The translations under genes and the position numbers were made by a program. From positions 62,001 through 126,000 of the forward strand of contig JBCDBD010000004.1 in assembly GCA_039184335.1 (NCBI GenBank): 64,000 nucleotides of DNA, in the 5' to 3' direction. The notes beneath the pieces were generated by a model, which was not told the DNA's origin, did not search any database, and worked only from the letters and a program-made list of their open reading frames with translations. Every line of letters starts with the position of its first letter. Positions within the stretch are counted from its first letter, which is position 1. The stretch is from JBCDBD01 sp039184335. Lineage in GTDB: Bacteria; Bacteroidota; Bacteroidia; Flavobacteriales; Flavobacteriaceae. Positions 26,713-35,777 of the stretch are shown here, in pieces.

Positions 26713-26740
26713 TGACCGCACCTTTGCCAAAAGGTTTAAT
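26713..26740 (-). promoter_or_regulatory. predicted ECF sigma promoter, copy a
   Basis: Minus strand ATTAAACCTTTT (26740-26729), 12 nt, GTCA (26716-26713), upstream of the DUF6515-like gene. Same halves and same spacing as at 27746-27773 and 28331-28358. Confidence 0.75.
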
Positions 26741-26744
26741 CAAA

Positions 26745-26766
26745 AAAAGAGCCGTTGGGCTCTTTT
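26745..26766 (-). terminator. terminator of the sigma module operon
   Basis: Arms AAAAGAGCC and GGCTCTTTT with a 4-nt loop. On the minus strand a run of seven T follows within TCTTTTTTTG. It lies 22 bp after the stop of the gene at 26788 and just before the ECF promoter copy a. Confidence 0.85.
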
Positions 26767-26787
26767 CTCATGCATTTGGTCGAAATC

Positions 26788-27228
26788 TCAGTTTCGGTTC
26801 TTACGTACTTGCTGTAGCAGGCGTCGTTTAAAATCTTCCTCGGCCTTGAACATGAGCATTATCTTTTTTGAGGGAATCACAGCGGCCAGGTCTTTTATAA
26901 AAGTCTGATCCACACGATGCTTCTCATTTTGCAGTGCGGCAAACCCTGCCAATAATTCGGAAGCCTCTTTTTCAGAAAGTTCATCTAGGTAGGGTATTCT
27001 TGAACCGAACCGTGCCCGCTCTTTTCGTCGCAGGGCCTCTACCTTGTCTTCATGGGCATTGTATACCGGCCAAAAGGCCTGTGCTTCTTCAGGGGTCAAA
27101 CTGAGCCGTTCGGTCAAAAAGGCCACTTTGAGCGTTTTGATGCGTTCCCTACCGGGACCTTTTTGAGCAAAGAGCGTGAGTGTCAACAAAAGAAAGGGAA
27201 GTAGGTACAGTTTTTTATTCCAGTTCAT
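26788..27228 (-). CDS. periplasmic Spy/CpxP-like protein linked to an ECF sigma factor
   Basis: 146 residues. Signal peptide 'NKKLYLLPFLLLTLTLFAQ' precedes an all-helical mature part with the LTxxQ-like feature 'RLSLTPEEAQAFWPVYNAH' (about 41-59) and basic amphipathic helices ('KVEALRRKERARFG', 'KAEEDFKRRLLQQVRKNRN'). Proteins of this kind are commonly annotated in flavobacteria as sensors of ECF-type sigma factors; they resemble the stress-sensing Spy/CpxP fold. The start overlaps the preceding gene by 14 bp, so translation is coupled. Likely role: envelope sensor or modulator in the sigma/membrane-partner circuit; this is inference from family and context. Confidence 0.8.
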   Translation of the reverse strand: MNWNKKLYLLPFLLLTLTLFAQKGPGRERIKTLKVAFLTERLSLTPEEAQAFWPVYNAHEDKVEALRRKERARFGSRIPYLDELSEKEASELLAGFAALQNEKHRVDQTFIKDLAAVIPSKKIMLMFKAEEDFKRRLLQQVRKNRN

Positions 27229-27736
27229 CGTAATCGATATTTAAGTCTTCTAAGGCATCAACCGTTTCGTCGAGATATTCCAAGATATTTTCTTCTTCAT
27301 AGGGGGTGTCGACCATATCTTTCAGTTCAATGTCTTCTAGGGCAATGACCTCTGCGAGTTCATAGGAAGTCAGGTTCAATTCACTTTCTTCGAAATAAGA
27401 ATCAATTTCCGCTGCTGCCAAATCATTGAAGCTGGGTTCAGACCTAAAGGTAATGCCCCATACGAATAAGAATACGGCTGCCAAGGCAGCAGCGGCATAG
27501 GCATACTTTCGAAACGCATATAATGGTATCACCTTGGTCTTAGTATCCTTTACTTTCTTGCTTATGACAGTGCCAACTGTTTCAAAATACTCTTGGGGTA
27601 CGGTAAAACCATCATTTTTAGGAATGATGTTCAGGCTGCTATCTGAATCTTCGACGATTTTGCCCATGAGCCGTTCATGAAAATTGTCAAAGTAGCCTTC
27701 TGGGGTTTTGAACTGTTGTTTCTTTTTCGATTTCAT
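27215..27736 (-). CDS. single-pass membrane protein, probable anti-sigma factor
   Basis: 173 residues. Cytoplasmic N-terminal part (1-80) has two copies of a 'TPEGYFDNFHERLM'/'VPQEYFETVGTVIS' motif; then one membrane helix 'YAYAAAALAAVFLFVWGITF' (about 83-102); then a very acidic extracytoplasmic tail ('YEEENILEYLDETVDALEDL'). There is no zinc-binding HxxxCxxC, so it is not a ZAS-type anti-sigma factor, but a membrane protein between an ECF sigma gene and a periplasmic sensor is the classic anti-sigma position. The duplicated 'yF.t....' motif on the cytoplasmic side is the likely sigma-binding part (inference). A copy of the predicted ECF promoter precedes it. Confidence 0.75.
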   Translation of the reverse strand: MKSKKKQQFKTPEGYFDNFHERLMGKIVEDSDSSLNIIPKNDGFTVPQEYFETVGTVISKKVKDTKTKVIPLYAFRKYAYAAAALAAVFLFVWGITFRSEPSFNDLAAAEIDSYFEESELNLTSYELAEVIALEDIELKDMVDTPYEEENILEYLDETVDALEDLNIDYDELE

Positions 27737-27745
27737 GTTTTATTT

Positions 27746-27773
27746 TGACCTTGTTGTACCTAAAAGGTTTAAT
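27746..27773 (-). promoter_or_regulatory. predicted ECF sigma promoter, copy b
   Basis: Minus strand ATTAAACCTTTT (27773-27762) overlapping the sigma stop codon, 12 nt, GTCA (27749-27746), only 9 nt before the ATG of the membrane-partner gene. A transcript from here would have almost no leader. Confidence 0.7.
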
Positions 27774-28311
27774 CTGCCTTAAGATACGTTTCAATTTTCT
27801 TAACTGCCAAATGGTACGATGCTTTTAATCCACCTACTGAAGTTTCCAAAATTTCTGAAATTTCTTCGTATTTCATTTCTTGAAAATACTTCATGTTGAA
27901 AACCAGTTTTTGTTTTTCAGGTAATGTGGCCAATGCCTCTTGTAACTTCAACTGTATGTCATCACCTTCAAAATAGACATCAGACTGTAGGTTTTCAACC
28001 AAATCTTGCCGCAGTTCTTCATTGCTGATTCCCCTTTTTTTTGATTGTTGCTTTAAGAAGGTCAGCGATTCGTTGGTGGCAATCCGATACATCCATGAGT
28101 ACAATTTGCTGTCACCCTTGAATCCATCAATGTTTTTATAGACCTTGATAAAGGTATTTTGTAATATATCGTCGGCATCATCATGATTCAGTACAATTCT
28201 CCGAATATGCCAATAGAGACGCTCTTTGTAGGTATTGACCAATACCTCAAATGCCCTTGCTTGACTGTCTTTGTGCTTTAGATCGTTGACCAGTGTTTCT
28301 TCAGCTACCAA
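27769..28311 (-). CDS. ECF-type RNA polymerase sigma factor
   Basis: 180 residues with regions 2 and 4 only, as in ECF sigma factors. Region 2: 'HDDADDILQNTFIKVYKNID' (about 43-62) and 'DSKLYSWMYRIATNESLTFL' (about 67-86); region 4: 'LPEKQKLVFNMKYFQEMKYE' and 'EISEILETSVGGLKASYHLA' (about 130-170), the helix-turn-helix that would read the -35 box. The start is read as TTG at 28311, because an in-frame stop lies nine codons upstream and no ATG precedes the conserved 'EETLVNDLKHKDSQ'. First gene of the module with the membrane partner and the Spy-like protein; its promoter carries the same element as two other genes here, implying autoregulation. Confidence 0.92.
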   Translation of the reverse strand: MVAEETLVNDLKHKDSQARAFEVLVNTYKERLYWHIRRIVLNHDDADDILQNTFIKVYKNIDGFKGDSKLYSWMYRIATNESLTFLKQQSKKRGISNEELRQDLVENLQSDVYFEGDDIQLKLQEALATLPEKQKLVFNMKYFQEMKYEEISEILETSVGGLKASYHLAVKKIETYLKAD

Positions 28312-28330
28312 TCGAAGAATTTTAGTGTTA

Positions 28331-28358
28331 TGACTACATTAACGTGAAAAGGTTTAAT
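28331..28358 (-). promoter_or_regulatory. predicted ECF sigma promoter, copy c (autoregulatory)
   Basis: Minus strand ATTAAACCTTTT (28358-28347), 12 nt, GTCA (28334-28331), 20 nt upstream of the TTG start of the sigma gene. Confidence 0.75.
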
Positions 28359-28459
28359 TTGATTATGTCCTTGACCCATGCACGGGGATTACGGTGATGC
28401 CGACTAGTTGTTGGTACGGTATTCTTCTGGGAAGGGATGCATTAACTTAACGGACTTTT

Positions 28460-30283
28460 TTAACCCAATGTCTGCATCTCGACCAGTTTTTTGTACCCCT
28501 TTTTTGAACGCATCAGTTCATCATGTGTACCCTGTTCCACAATTTTTCCTTGGCTTAAAACCACGATGGCATCTGCATTTTGGATGGTCGATAGGCGATG
28601 TGCAATGACCAGGGAGGTTCGGTGCTGCATCATTTTTTCCAACGCATCTTGTACCAATCGCTCACTTTCGGTATCCAAAGCCGAGGTGGCCTCGTCCAAA
28701 ATCATGATGGGTGGGTTTTTCAGCACGGCCCTTGCTATGGAGAGGCGCTGTTTTTGCCCCCCGCTCAATTTGTTGCCGCTATCGCCAATGTTGGTGTCAT
28801 ACCCATTTGGCAATTGCATGATGAAATCATGTGCATTCGCAATTTTAGCGGCTTCGATGATTTCTGGCATAGTAGCATTTTCCTTGCCCATGGCAATGTT
28901 GCTCTTTACGGTAGCGTTGAACAAAATGGAATCTTGGGTGACCAATCCCATAAGGTTGCGCAATGATTTTTTGGTGATGTGCCTGATATCGGTGCCGTCA
29001 ATATTGATGGCCCCGTCATTGACGTCATAGAAACGTGTGACCAGATTGGCAATTGTGCTTTTGCCACTGCCCGATTGCCCGACCAGTGCCACGGTACTCC
29101 CCTTGGGAACTTTTAAGCTGAAATCTTTTAAAACGTAATCGTCTTCATATTTAAAGGAAATGCTATCGATATCGATTTCACGTTCAAAATCGGTTTTGGT
29201 GATTGCACTTTCACGGTCTGTAATTGGGTTTTTCGATTCTAAGATGTTCAATACCCGTTCTGCCGCTGCATTTCCCTTTTTGACCGCATAAGAGGCCTTA
29301 CTTATGGCCTTTGCGGGGGTCAAGATATTATAGGCAAGCCCCATATAGGCGATGAACGAAGCCGCGTCGAGGGTTTGGTCTACCAGTACCATGCGGCCTC
29401 CAAACCACAACAGTACGCCAATGACCAAAATACCCAAAAACTCTCCCGTGGGCGAAGCCAGATTTTGACGGTTTAGCAATGCATTGGAATACTTGAAGAA
29501 CCTGTTGGTGGAATTTTGAAAAGTCTTTGAAAATTTAGATTCGGCATTAAAGGCTTTGATGACCCGCAACCCTGTTAAGGTTTCTTCAACAATGGACAGA
29601 AATTCCCCTTGTTCGCGTTGTACCTTGTCGGATTTTCTTTTGAGGGATTTTCCAATTCTTGAAATCAACATTCCTGCAATGGGGATGAAAACAAAAACAA
29701 AAATGGTCAGCTTGGTGCTGATCAAGAACATGACGATAATCGTAAACAAGATGGTCAGGGGCTCACGCACGATCAATTCCAATATAGAGAGGAAAGAATG
29801 TTGTATTTCGAGCACATCTGACGTGATGCGAGCGATGGTATCTCCCTTTCTTTTTTCTGAAAAATAGGAAATGGGCAAATCGACAATCTTGGCATACATA
29901 CTGTTTCGAATATCTTTCAATACCCCATTCCTTAAAAAAGTGATGAAATACATGGCCAGGTAGTTGAATGCATTTTTCAATAGAAAAAGGGCCAAGACCA
30001 GTGTCACGACCAATACCAGGCCTTTCATTGGGGTGTCTCCAGAATATTGGGTGACCTGATAGTTCATGTAATCCATGAAAAAGTCCTTCGCTTTGCCCAA
30101 GCCTTGGTAAGTAGGTGGTTCGATAAGCTGTTTGGTCTTGTCAAAGAGCACGTTCAGCATCGGAATCAGCGCGGCAAACGAAAGTGCACTGAACAAGGCA
30201 TATAGTATGTTGAAAAAGATATTTAGAAATCCATATTTGCGGTAGGGCAACGCAAATACCAGGATTTTTTTAAAGTAATTCAT
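28460..30283 (-). CDS. ABC exporter, MsbA/lipid-type half transporter
   Basis: 607 residues: six membrane helices (about 1-330) fused to an ATPase domain. ATPase motifs: Walker A 'VALVGQSGSGKSTIANL' near 395, Q-loop 'LVTQDSILF' near 440, signature 'LSGGQKQRLSIARAVL' near 500, Walker B 'PIMILDEATSALDTES' near 525, and 'VIAHRLSTIQ' H-loop near 555. It acts as a homodimer in the inner membrane; by similarity a lipid A/lipid or multidrug flippase. The start ATG overlaps the phosphosugar mutase stop by 4 bp (ATGA), so both are translated from one message. Confidence 0.92.
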   Translation of the reverse strand: MNYFKKILVFALPYRKYGFLNIFFNILYALFSALSFAALIPMLNVLFDKTKQLIEPPTYQGLGKAKDFFMDYMNYQVTQYSGDTPMKGLVLVVTLVLALFLLKNAFNYLAMYFITFLRNGVLKDIRNSMYAKIVDLPISYFSEKRKGDTIARITSDVLEIQHSFLSILELIVREPLTILFTIIVMFLISTKLTIFVFVFIPIAGMLISRIGKSLKRKSDKVQREQGEFLSIVEETLTGLRVIKAFNAESKFSKTFQNSTNRFFKYSNALLNRQNLASPTGEFLGILVIGVLLWFGGRMVLVDQTLDAASFIAYMGLAYNILTPAKAISKASYAVKKGNAAAERVLNILESKNPITDRESAITKTDFEREIDIDSISFKYEDDYVLKDFSLKVPKGSTVALVGQSGSGKSTIANLVTRFYDVNDGAINIDGTDIRHITKKSLRNLMGLVTQDSILFNATVKSNIAMGKENATMPEIIEAAKIANAHDFIMQLPNGYDTNIGDSGNKLSGGQKQRLSIARAVLKNPPIMILDEATSALDTESERLVQDALEKMMQHRTSLVIAHRLSTIQNADAIVVLSQGKIVEQGTHDELMRSKKGYKKLVEMQTLG

Positions 30284-31992
30284 TTCCCTAAATTCAATTC
30301 AGCAACAATGCCTTCCAATTTGGCATTTAGCTGCGAATTTACGGATTTATAATCTGCTGCATCTTGCAATGGGGCATTCGTGCTGATATAAAACTTTACC
30401 TTGGGCTCGGTGCCACTGGGTCGTGCGGCGATTCGCGTACCATCCTCAGTTTCGTAGATCAATACATTGGACTTTGGAAGATCAATGGGTCTTTCTTCGC
30501 CTGTTTGGGCGTTTTTGGCAATTGAAGTATTGTAATCCTCAATCCAAACGACTTTTGAGCCTTGCACTGAAGCAACGGGATTTTCCTTAAAGTCCTTCAG
30601 CATTTGCTTAATTTCCTCAGCGCCACTGATGCCTTTTTTGGTCAATGAAATCAGTTTTTCCTTGTAAAAACCGAACTCGACATAGCAATCGATCAGGTCT
30701 TGATAGAAAGAGCTGCCATTGGCCTTGGCCTGACTGGCAATTTCACAGGCGAGCAAGGTCGAGGTCACGGCATCCTTGTCCCTGACAAAGTCACCGACCA
30801 TGTAACCAAAACTTTCTTCGCCACCCCCCAAAAACGTTGCATCAGGAAAATCTTTGATCATTTTGCCGATCCACTTGAAACCGGTCAATGCGGTTTTAAA
30901 TTCTACGCCATATGCTTTTGCCATTTGTTGCATCATTGGTGTTGACACAATGGTCGTGGCAATGAACTCATTGCCTTGAAATGTTTTTGCTTGGTATTGA
31001 TCAAGCAAAAATTTGGTCATCAGTACCATCGTCTGGTTGCCGTTGAGCAATTCCATTTCGCCTTCAAGGTTTCTTACCGCAATGCCAAGACGATCACTAT
31101 CTGGATCAGTGCCCACCACCATATCAGCACCGATTTCCTCTGCTTTTCTGATGGCCATTTCCAATGCTTCGGGCTCTTCTGGATTGGGCGACTTCACAGT
31201 GGGAAAGGCCCCATCAGGCTTCGCTTGCTCTTCTACGATGGTCACGTTTTGGTACCCTGCCCTCTTCAATACTTCTGGAATTGCTGTGATCGATGTGCCG
31301 TGAAGTGAAGTGAAGACAATTTTGAAATGGTCCTTTCCCTCGGCATTGAAACTTCCATTTTTGACTGATGCCCCAAAAAAGGCTTCATCTACTTCGTTAT
31401 CGATCGGTGTGATCAGATTGGCATCGGCATCGAACTTGATATCCTCAAAACCGATTGCATTGATCTCGGCAATGATTTCACCATCCTGGGGGGGTACGAT
31501 CTGCCCACCATCACTCCAATATACTTTGTACCCATTGTATTCTGGCGGGTTGTGCGAAGCGGTCAATACAATACCGGCATGACAATTCAAGTACCGAACG
31601 GCAAAAGAAAGCTCAGGGGTCGTTCTGAGCTCAGTAAAAAGAAACACTTTGATTCCGTTTGCTGCAAAAACCTCTGAAACCACTTTTGACAGGGTATCAC
31701 TATTGTGCCGGCAGTCATAGGCAATGACCACTTTGATTTCTTCATTGGGGTAGTTCTTTTTGAGGTAGTTGCTGAGTCCTTGGGTGTTTTTGCCCAAGGT
31801 ATATTTGTTGATTCTATTGGTGCCAATGCCCATAACCCCTCGCATACCTCCGGTACCGAATTCGAGATTTTTATAGAAACGCTCCTTTAACTCTTCAGGA
31901 TCATTGTCCATAAGTTCTTGAATCTCCTTTTTTACTGATGCATCGAAAAAATCAGTCAGCCATGATTGTGCGGTTTTGGTAACAGTGTCCAT
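30280..31992 (-). CDS. phospho-sugar mutase (phosphoglucomutase/phosphomannomutase)
   Basis: About 570 residues from the ATG at 31992. An open frame continues 31 codons upstream to 32085, but that part ('LKVYYRFIKKLLYFYIAFLN') is not family-like and overlaps the region before the T9SS gene. Alpha-D-phosphohexomutase domains: 'FGTGGMRGVMGIGTNRIN' near 47, the phospho-serine loop 'GIVLTASHNPPEYNGYK' near 140, the metal-binding 'GTDPDSDRLGIAV' near 297, the sugar-binding 'GGGEESFGYM' near 390, and the phosphate-binding 'ARPSGTEPKVKFY' near 525. It interconverts hexose-1- and hexose-6-phosphate in the cytoplasm. Upstream partner of the ABC exporter gene. Confidence 0.92.
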   Translation of the reverse strand: MDTVTKTAQSWLTDFFDASVKKEIQELMDNDPEELKERFYKNLEFGTGGMRGVMGIGTNRINKYTLGKNTQGLSNYLKKNYPNEEIKVVIAYDCRHNSDTLSKVVSEVFAANGIKVFLFTELRTTPELSFAVRYLNCHAGIVLTASHNPPEYNGYKVYWSDGGQIVPPQDGEIIAEINAIGFEDIKFDADANLITPIDNEVDEAFFGASVKNGSFNAEGKDHFKIVFTSLHGTSITAIPEVLKRAGYQNVTIVEEQAKPDGAFPTVKSPNPEEPEALEMAIRKAEEIGADMVVGTDPDSDRLGIAVRNLEGEMELLNGNQTMVLMTKFLLDQYQAKTFQGNEFIATTIVSTPMMQQMAKAYGVEFKTALTGFKWIGKMIKDFPDATFLGGGEESFGYMVGDFVRDKDAVTSTLLACEIASQAKANGSSFYQDLIDCYVEFGFYKEKLISLTKKGISGAEEIKQMLKDFKENPVASVQGSKVVWIEDYNTSIAKNAQTGEERPIDLPKSNVLIYETEDGTRIAARPSGTEPKVKFYISTNAPLQDAADYKSVNSQLNAKLEGIVAELNLGK

Positions 31993-32147
31993 ACGAATTT
32001 TGGTATTTAGAAATGCGATATAAAAATACAGTAGTTTCTTAATAAATCTATAGTAAACTTTTAGGCGTGAATGCAGATATCCCAAAAAAGCTCATGATAA
32101 CGGTAAAAATTGGGCGGTTCGTAGAATTTTTAGTATGTTGTCATGCT

Positions 32148-34790
32148 ATGAAAAGTTGGACTACTTTTCTTTTATTCTTTTTCATGACTGCTGTCTTTGC
32201 ACAGCGGGAGGCTGCAAACTGGTATTTTGGCAACTTTGCGGGTCTGGACTTTAATTCTGGAGCTCCAGAGTTTCTTTTGGATGGACAGATCAATACAGTT
32301 GAGGGCTGTGAGTCATTTTCAGATGCACAGGGCAATCTTCTTTTTTATACAGAAGGGAAAACTGTTTGGAATCGACGTCATGAGGTCATGCCCAATGGTA
32401 CCGGGTTGGGTGGGAGTTTTTCAACAACCCAATCTGCATTGGTCGTACCTCACCCCGTCAGTAAAAATCTGTATTTTATCTTTACTCCTGACGATGCGCT
32501 ATCCATATCGTTAGGGGGATCTAATGGCTTTAACTACTCGGTTTTAGACATGTCACGCGATGGCGGACTCGGGGATATCGTTACGAAGAACGTTACCTTG
32601 TTGGACGAGTGTTCTGAAAAAGTCTCAGCAGTGCGAAACCAGACGGGTGACTATTACTGGGTAATTACCCATTACCGAAACCGGTTTTACGCCTATAGGG
32701 TCGATAATCTAGGGGTCAATACAACTCCGGTGGTTTCAACGGTCGGTCCGTTGATCGATGATTTTGAAAATATTAGGGGCAGTTTGAAAATGTCTCCAAA
32801 TGGAGATAAATTGGCCATTGCACACACTATCGTAAGACCTGAAAATAAAGGTAGCCTCTATCTTTTTGATTTCGATGTCAATACGGGCGTGGTCAGCAAT
32901 CCGTTACTGGTCAGCGACAAAAGACTGTATTATGGTGTGGAGTTCTCATCAAATTCCTCAAAACTTTATGCGAGTGGCCTGACCATCTCTGGAAATAGTG
33001 CGGATATCCCTGAAAATATATTGGAATTGGTGCAGTTCGATTTAGATGATCCAGATATACCCGGCTCAGCCTACGTGGTGAACACCTTTGGTGCAAATAT
33101 TATAGGCGATGTGGCCGGGAGCTTACAAATAGGTATTGATAAAAAGGTATACCACGCTATTCCGAACGCTAAGCTTTCTGTTATTCGCACCCCCAATTTA
33201 AAGGGTATCGATTGTGACTTTCGGGAATTTGGGGTAGATTTGGGTAACAGGGCCTCGTCATATGGCCTTCCCCCCTTCATCCAATCCTTTTTTGAAACCA
33301 TTGTCACTATCGAAAATTTCTGCGAGGGTGATGTCACGACTTTTACAACAGAATCTTCTGGAGACGTAGCTGCCATCCATTGGGATTTTGGAGACCCAGC
33401 TTCTGGCGCAAATAATTTTTCAACAGATTTGAACCCCACCCATGTATTCTCTTCAAATGGGCTGTTCGAGGTCACGGTCGAGGTAGAATATACCAATGGT
33501 TCCAATCGTACTTTTTTGGAGTTTGTCGAGATAGCGGAAATACCTGATGTGAACAGTGTGGTGCAATTGGTGCAGTGCGATGTGGATGGTATGGACGACG
33601 GAATTTCAAAGTTTAACCTCAATGAGGCCATATCGTTGTTTTCGAAAGGAAATGAAGACATCAATGGGTTGTTTTTTACCACGGAACAAGATGCCATAGC
33701 GAATGTCAACCAATTGGAACCCGTTGGCTATACCAATAGTGCTAATAACCAGAGACTCTATGTAAGAGCTTTTGAAAATGCGGAATGCTTTGTTATTGTC
33801 CAAGTCGAACTAATAGTGAAACCAATGTCAGATTTAGGACTTTACGGTACCATAGCTGTATGTGACGAAGGCTTTTCTGCTTTGGCCTCTACCATTTCGC
33901 TAAGTAATGTTTACCATTATCTGGAAGGGGAATTTCTAAGTTCTAAGTCCATCAAGGTTTTTAGTGAACTTGATAATGCCTTACTGGAATTGGGTCCTTT
34001 TGCCATTGATGAAGAGCTTATTCTAGGCCCTTTTGATTCAAGAACATTATTTTTTAGGATAGAGGAAGAAAACGCGTGTGACCAGATGGGAAGTATACAA
34101 CTCAACATCTTGGAAAGACCAGATTACGAGACTGAAAGGGCAGTACAGCTATGCGATAACGGTGAGGCCTTTTTGATGTCAGAGTTGGGTTATGATACCT
34201 ACACATGGTCAAATGGCAGTGCTTCTGATGCGATTACCGTTATAGAACCGGGAGAGTATAGCGTTACCTTCACCCAAGGGGTCTGTAGTTATACCCAAGT
34301 CTTTACTGTGGAACCAGTGGCAGGAATTAAGATCAGTGAGATTGACATACGCGATTTTAGGCCAAACAACAGTGTCGTTGTCCATGTTGAAGCGGGTGGC
34401 GGTGAGATTCAATATTCCATTGATGGGGGAGTTACCTTTCAACCATCGAACAGTTTTCAGGAATTATTTCCTGGAACTTATGAGATTGTTGTCACAGATA
34501 ACTGTTCAGAAGTCAGTGAAACTATCTTGGTCGGTGGGTTGAGTACATTTTTCACCCCCAATGGCGATGGCATAAATGATATTTGGACACTTTCAAATGC
34601 CACGTACTTCCCAAATTTTAAGTTGTCAATTTTTGATAAATACGGCAAGCTTATCAACAGGTTTACCGATGCCTTGGTAGGTTGGGATGGCACCTATCAA
34701 AACCAGCCCATGCCTTCAGATGATTACTGGTATCTATTTGAATCAGAAGAGGGAAAAGTAGCGACAGGTCATTTTTCCCTGAAGCGCTAG
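32148..34790 (+). CDS. secreted protein with type IX (type B) sorting domain
   Basis: 880 residues from the ATG at 32148, which begins a signal peptide ('KSWTTFLLFFFMTAVFAQ'); the frame is open for 27 more codons upstream without signal-like character. Residues about 20-400 are a propeller-like region starting 'REAANWYFGNFAGLDFNSG'. Residues about 420-490 are a PKD domain ('IHWDFGDPASGANNFSTDLN'). A further region of beta repeats follows. The last ~85 residues ('FFTPNGDGINDIWTLSNATY', 'LSIFDKYGKLI', 'GWDGTYQNQPMPSDDYWYLF') are the gliding-motility-associated/CHU_C type B sorting domain that directs export by the type IX system. The stop shares CTAG with the convergent glycosyltransferase gene. 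Confidence 0.9.
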   Translation: MKSWTTFLLFFFMTAVFAQREAANWYFGNFAGLDFNSGAPEFLLDGQINTVEGCESFSDAQGNLLFYTEGKTVWNRRHEVMPNGTGLGGSFSTTQSALVVPHPVSKNLYFIFTPDDALSISLGGSNGFNYSVLDMSRDGGLGDIVTKNVTLLDECSEKVSAVRNQTGDYYWVITHYRNRFYAYRVDNLGVNTTPVVSTVGPLIDDFENIRGSLKMSPNGDKLAIAHTIVRPENKGSLYLFDFDVNTGVVSNPLLVSDKRLYYGVEFSSNSSKLYASGLTISGNSADIPENILELVQFDLDDPDIPGSAYVVNTFGANIIGDVAGSLQIGIDKKVYHAIPNAKLSVIRTPNLKGIDCDFREFGVDLGNRASSYGLPPFIQSFFETIVTIENFCEGDVTTFTTESSGDVAAIHWDFGDPASGANNFSTDLNPTHVFSSNGLFEVTVEVEYTNGSNRTFLEFVEIAEIPDVNSVVQLVQCDVDGMDDGISKFNLNEAISLFSKGNEDINGLFFTTEQDAIANVNQLEPVGYTNSANNQRLYVRAFENAECFVIVQVELIVKPMSDLGLYGTIAVCDEGFSALASTISLSNVYHYLEGEFLSSKSIKVFSELDNALLELGPFAIDEELILGPFDSRTLFFRIEEENACDQMGSIQLNILERPDYETERAVQLCDNGEAFLMSELGYDTYTWSNGSASDAITVIEPGEYSVTFTQGVCSYTQVFTVEPVAGIKISEIDIRDFRPNNSVVVHVEAGGGEIQYSIDGGVTFQPSNSFQELFPGTYEIVVTDNCSEVSETILVGGLSTFFTPNGDGINDIWTLSNATYFPNFKLSIFDKYGKLINRFTDALVGWDGTYQNQPMPSDDYWYLFESEEGKVATGHFSLKR

Positions 34791-35734
34791 GCATTCAATG
34801 TTTGGTCGATAATGTAACTTTTCTCTTCCTTTTTTGACCGTACGACCAACTCACCAAGAAAACCTGCCAAAAACAATTGTGTGCCCATGATCATTGCGGC
34901 GAGTGCAATGTAAAATTGGGGGCGCTCTGTAATCAGTCTTCCCGTCGGATTGAGAAACAGTTTATCGATACCTAGATAGATGGAAAATCCGAAACCCACG
35001 AAAAACATGAATATCCCCATCGCGCCGAAAAGGTGCATGGGCTGTTTCCCAAATTTTGAGACGAACCAAATGGTGACCAGATCCAAAAAGCCATTGATAA
35101 AACGTTCTGCACCAAATTTTGTGTGGCCATATTTTCTCGGCTGGTGTTGAACCACTTTTTCCCCAATTCGGCTAAAACCCGCATTTTTGGCCAACACCGG
35201 AATGTAGCGGTGCATGTCACCAGCAACCTCTATGTTTTTTACCACCTCTTTTCGAAATGCTTTAAGACCACAATTGAAGTCATGTAGCTTTAGTCCTGAA
35301 GTACGCCTAGCAGCCCAATTGAAAAGCTTTGAAGGTAGGTTTTTGCTTATGATCGAGTCAAAGCGCTTCTTTTTCCAACCCGATATGACGTCAAAGTGCT
35401 GCTCGTTGATGAGTTGGTACAGTCCAGGAATTTCTTCGGGATTATCTTGCAGGTCGGCATCCATCGTGATGACCACCTCACCTTTGGCCTGCGAAAAACC
35501 GGCATGAAGCGCCTGAGATTTTCCAAAGTTCCTTAAAAAACGGATTCCCTTGACGTTTGAATTTTTACGTGTCATTTCAGTAATGGTATCCCATGACCCA
35601 TCTGAGCTTCCATCGTCGATAAAAATAATTTCATATGAAAAACGATTGGATTGCATCACCTGTGCAATCCAATCGTGTAGTTCGAGTAGTGATTCTTTTT
35701 CGTTGAGTAAGGGAATTACAATGGATAATTGCAT
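34787..35734 (-). CDS. family 2 glycosyltransferase, DPM1/GtrB-like
   Basis: 315 residues. N-terminal GT-A domain: 'LSIVIPLLNEKESLLELHDW' (3-22), 'IIFIDDGSSDGSWDTI', the DxD-type 'VITMDADLQDNPEEIP' near 88-103, and 'HDFNCGLKAFRKEV' near 152. Two membrane helices close the protein ('LFGAMGIFMFFVGFGFSIYL', 'YIALAAMIMGTQLFLAGFLG'), the arrangement of polyprenyl-phosphate glycosyltransferases that make a lipid-linked sugar at the inner membrane. The sugar is not predictable from sequence. It is convergent with the T9SS cargo gene and has an exact -7 box upstream. Confidence 0.9.
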   Translation of the reverse strand: MQLSIVIPLLNEKESLLELHDWIAQVMQSNRFSYEIIFIDDGSSDGSWDTITEMTRKNSNVKGIRFLRNFGKSQALHAGFSQAKGEVVITMDADLQDNPEEIPGLYQLINEQHFDVISGWKKKRFDSIISKNLPSKLFNWAARRTSGLKLHDFNCGLKAFRKEVVKNIEVAGDMHRYIPVLAKNAGFSRIGEKVVQHQPRKYGHTKFGAERFINGFLDLVTIWFVSKFGKQPMHLFGAMGIFMFFVGFGFSIYLGIDKLFLNPTGRLITERPQFYIALAAMIMGTQLFLAGFLGELVVRSKKEEKSYIIDQTLNA

Positions 35735-35757
35735 TGTTTTTTTCGTGTAATTCCCAT

Positions 35758-35765
35758 CAAAAGTA
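35758..35765 (-). promoter_or_regulatory. -7 box of the glycosyltransferase promoter
   Basis: Minus strand TACTTTTG fits TAnnTTTG, 23 bp upstream of the ATG at 35734. No convincing -33 element. Confidence 0.5.
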
Positions 35766-35777
35766 GTACATTTTGCT

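Noticed and set aside
31993..32085. Longer start of the phospho-sugar mutase
   Set aside because: The extra residues are not family-like; the ATG at 31992 gives the standard N-terminus.
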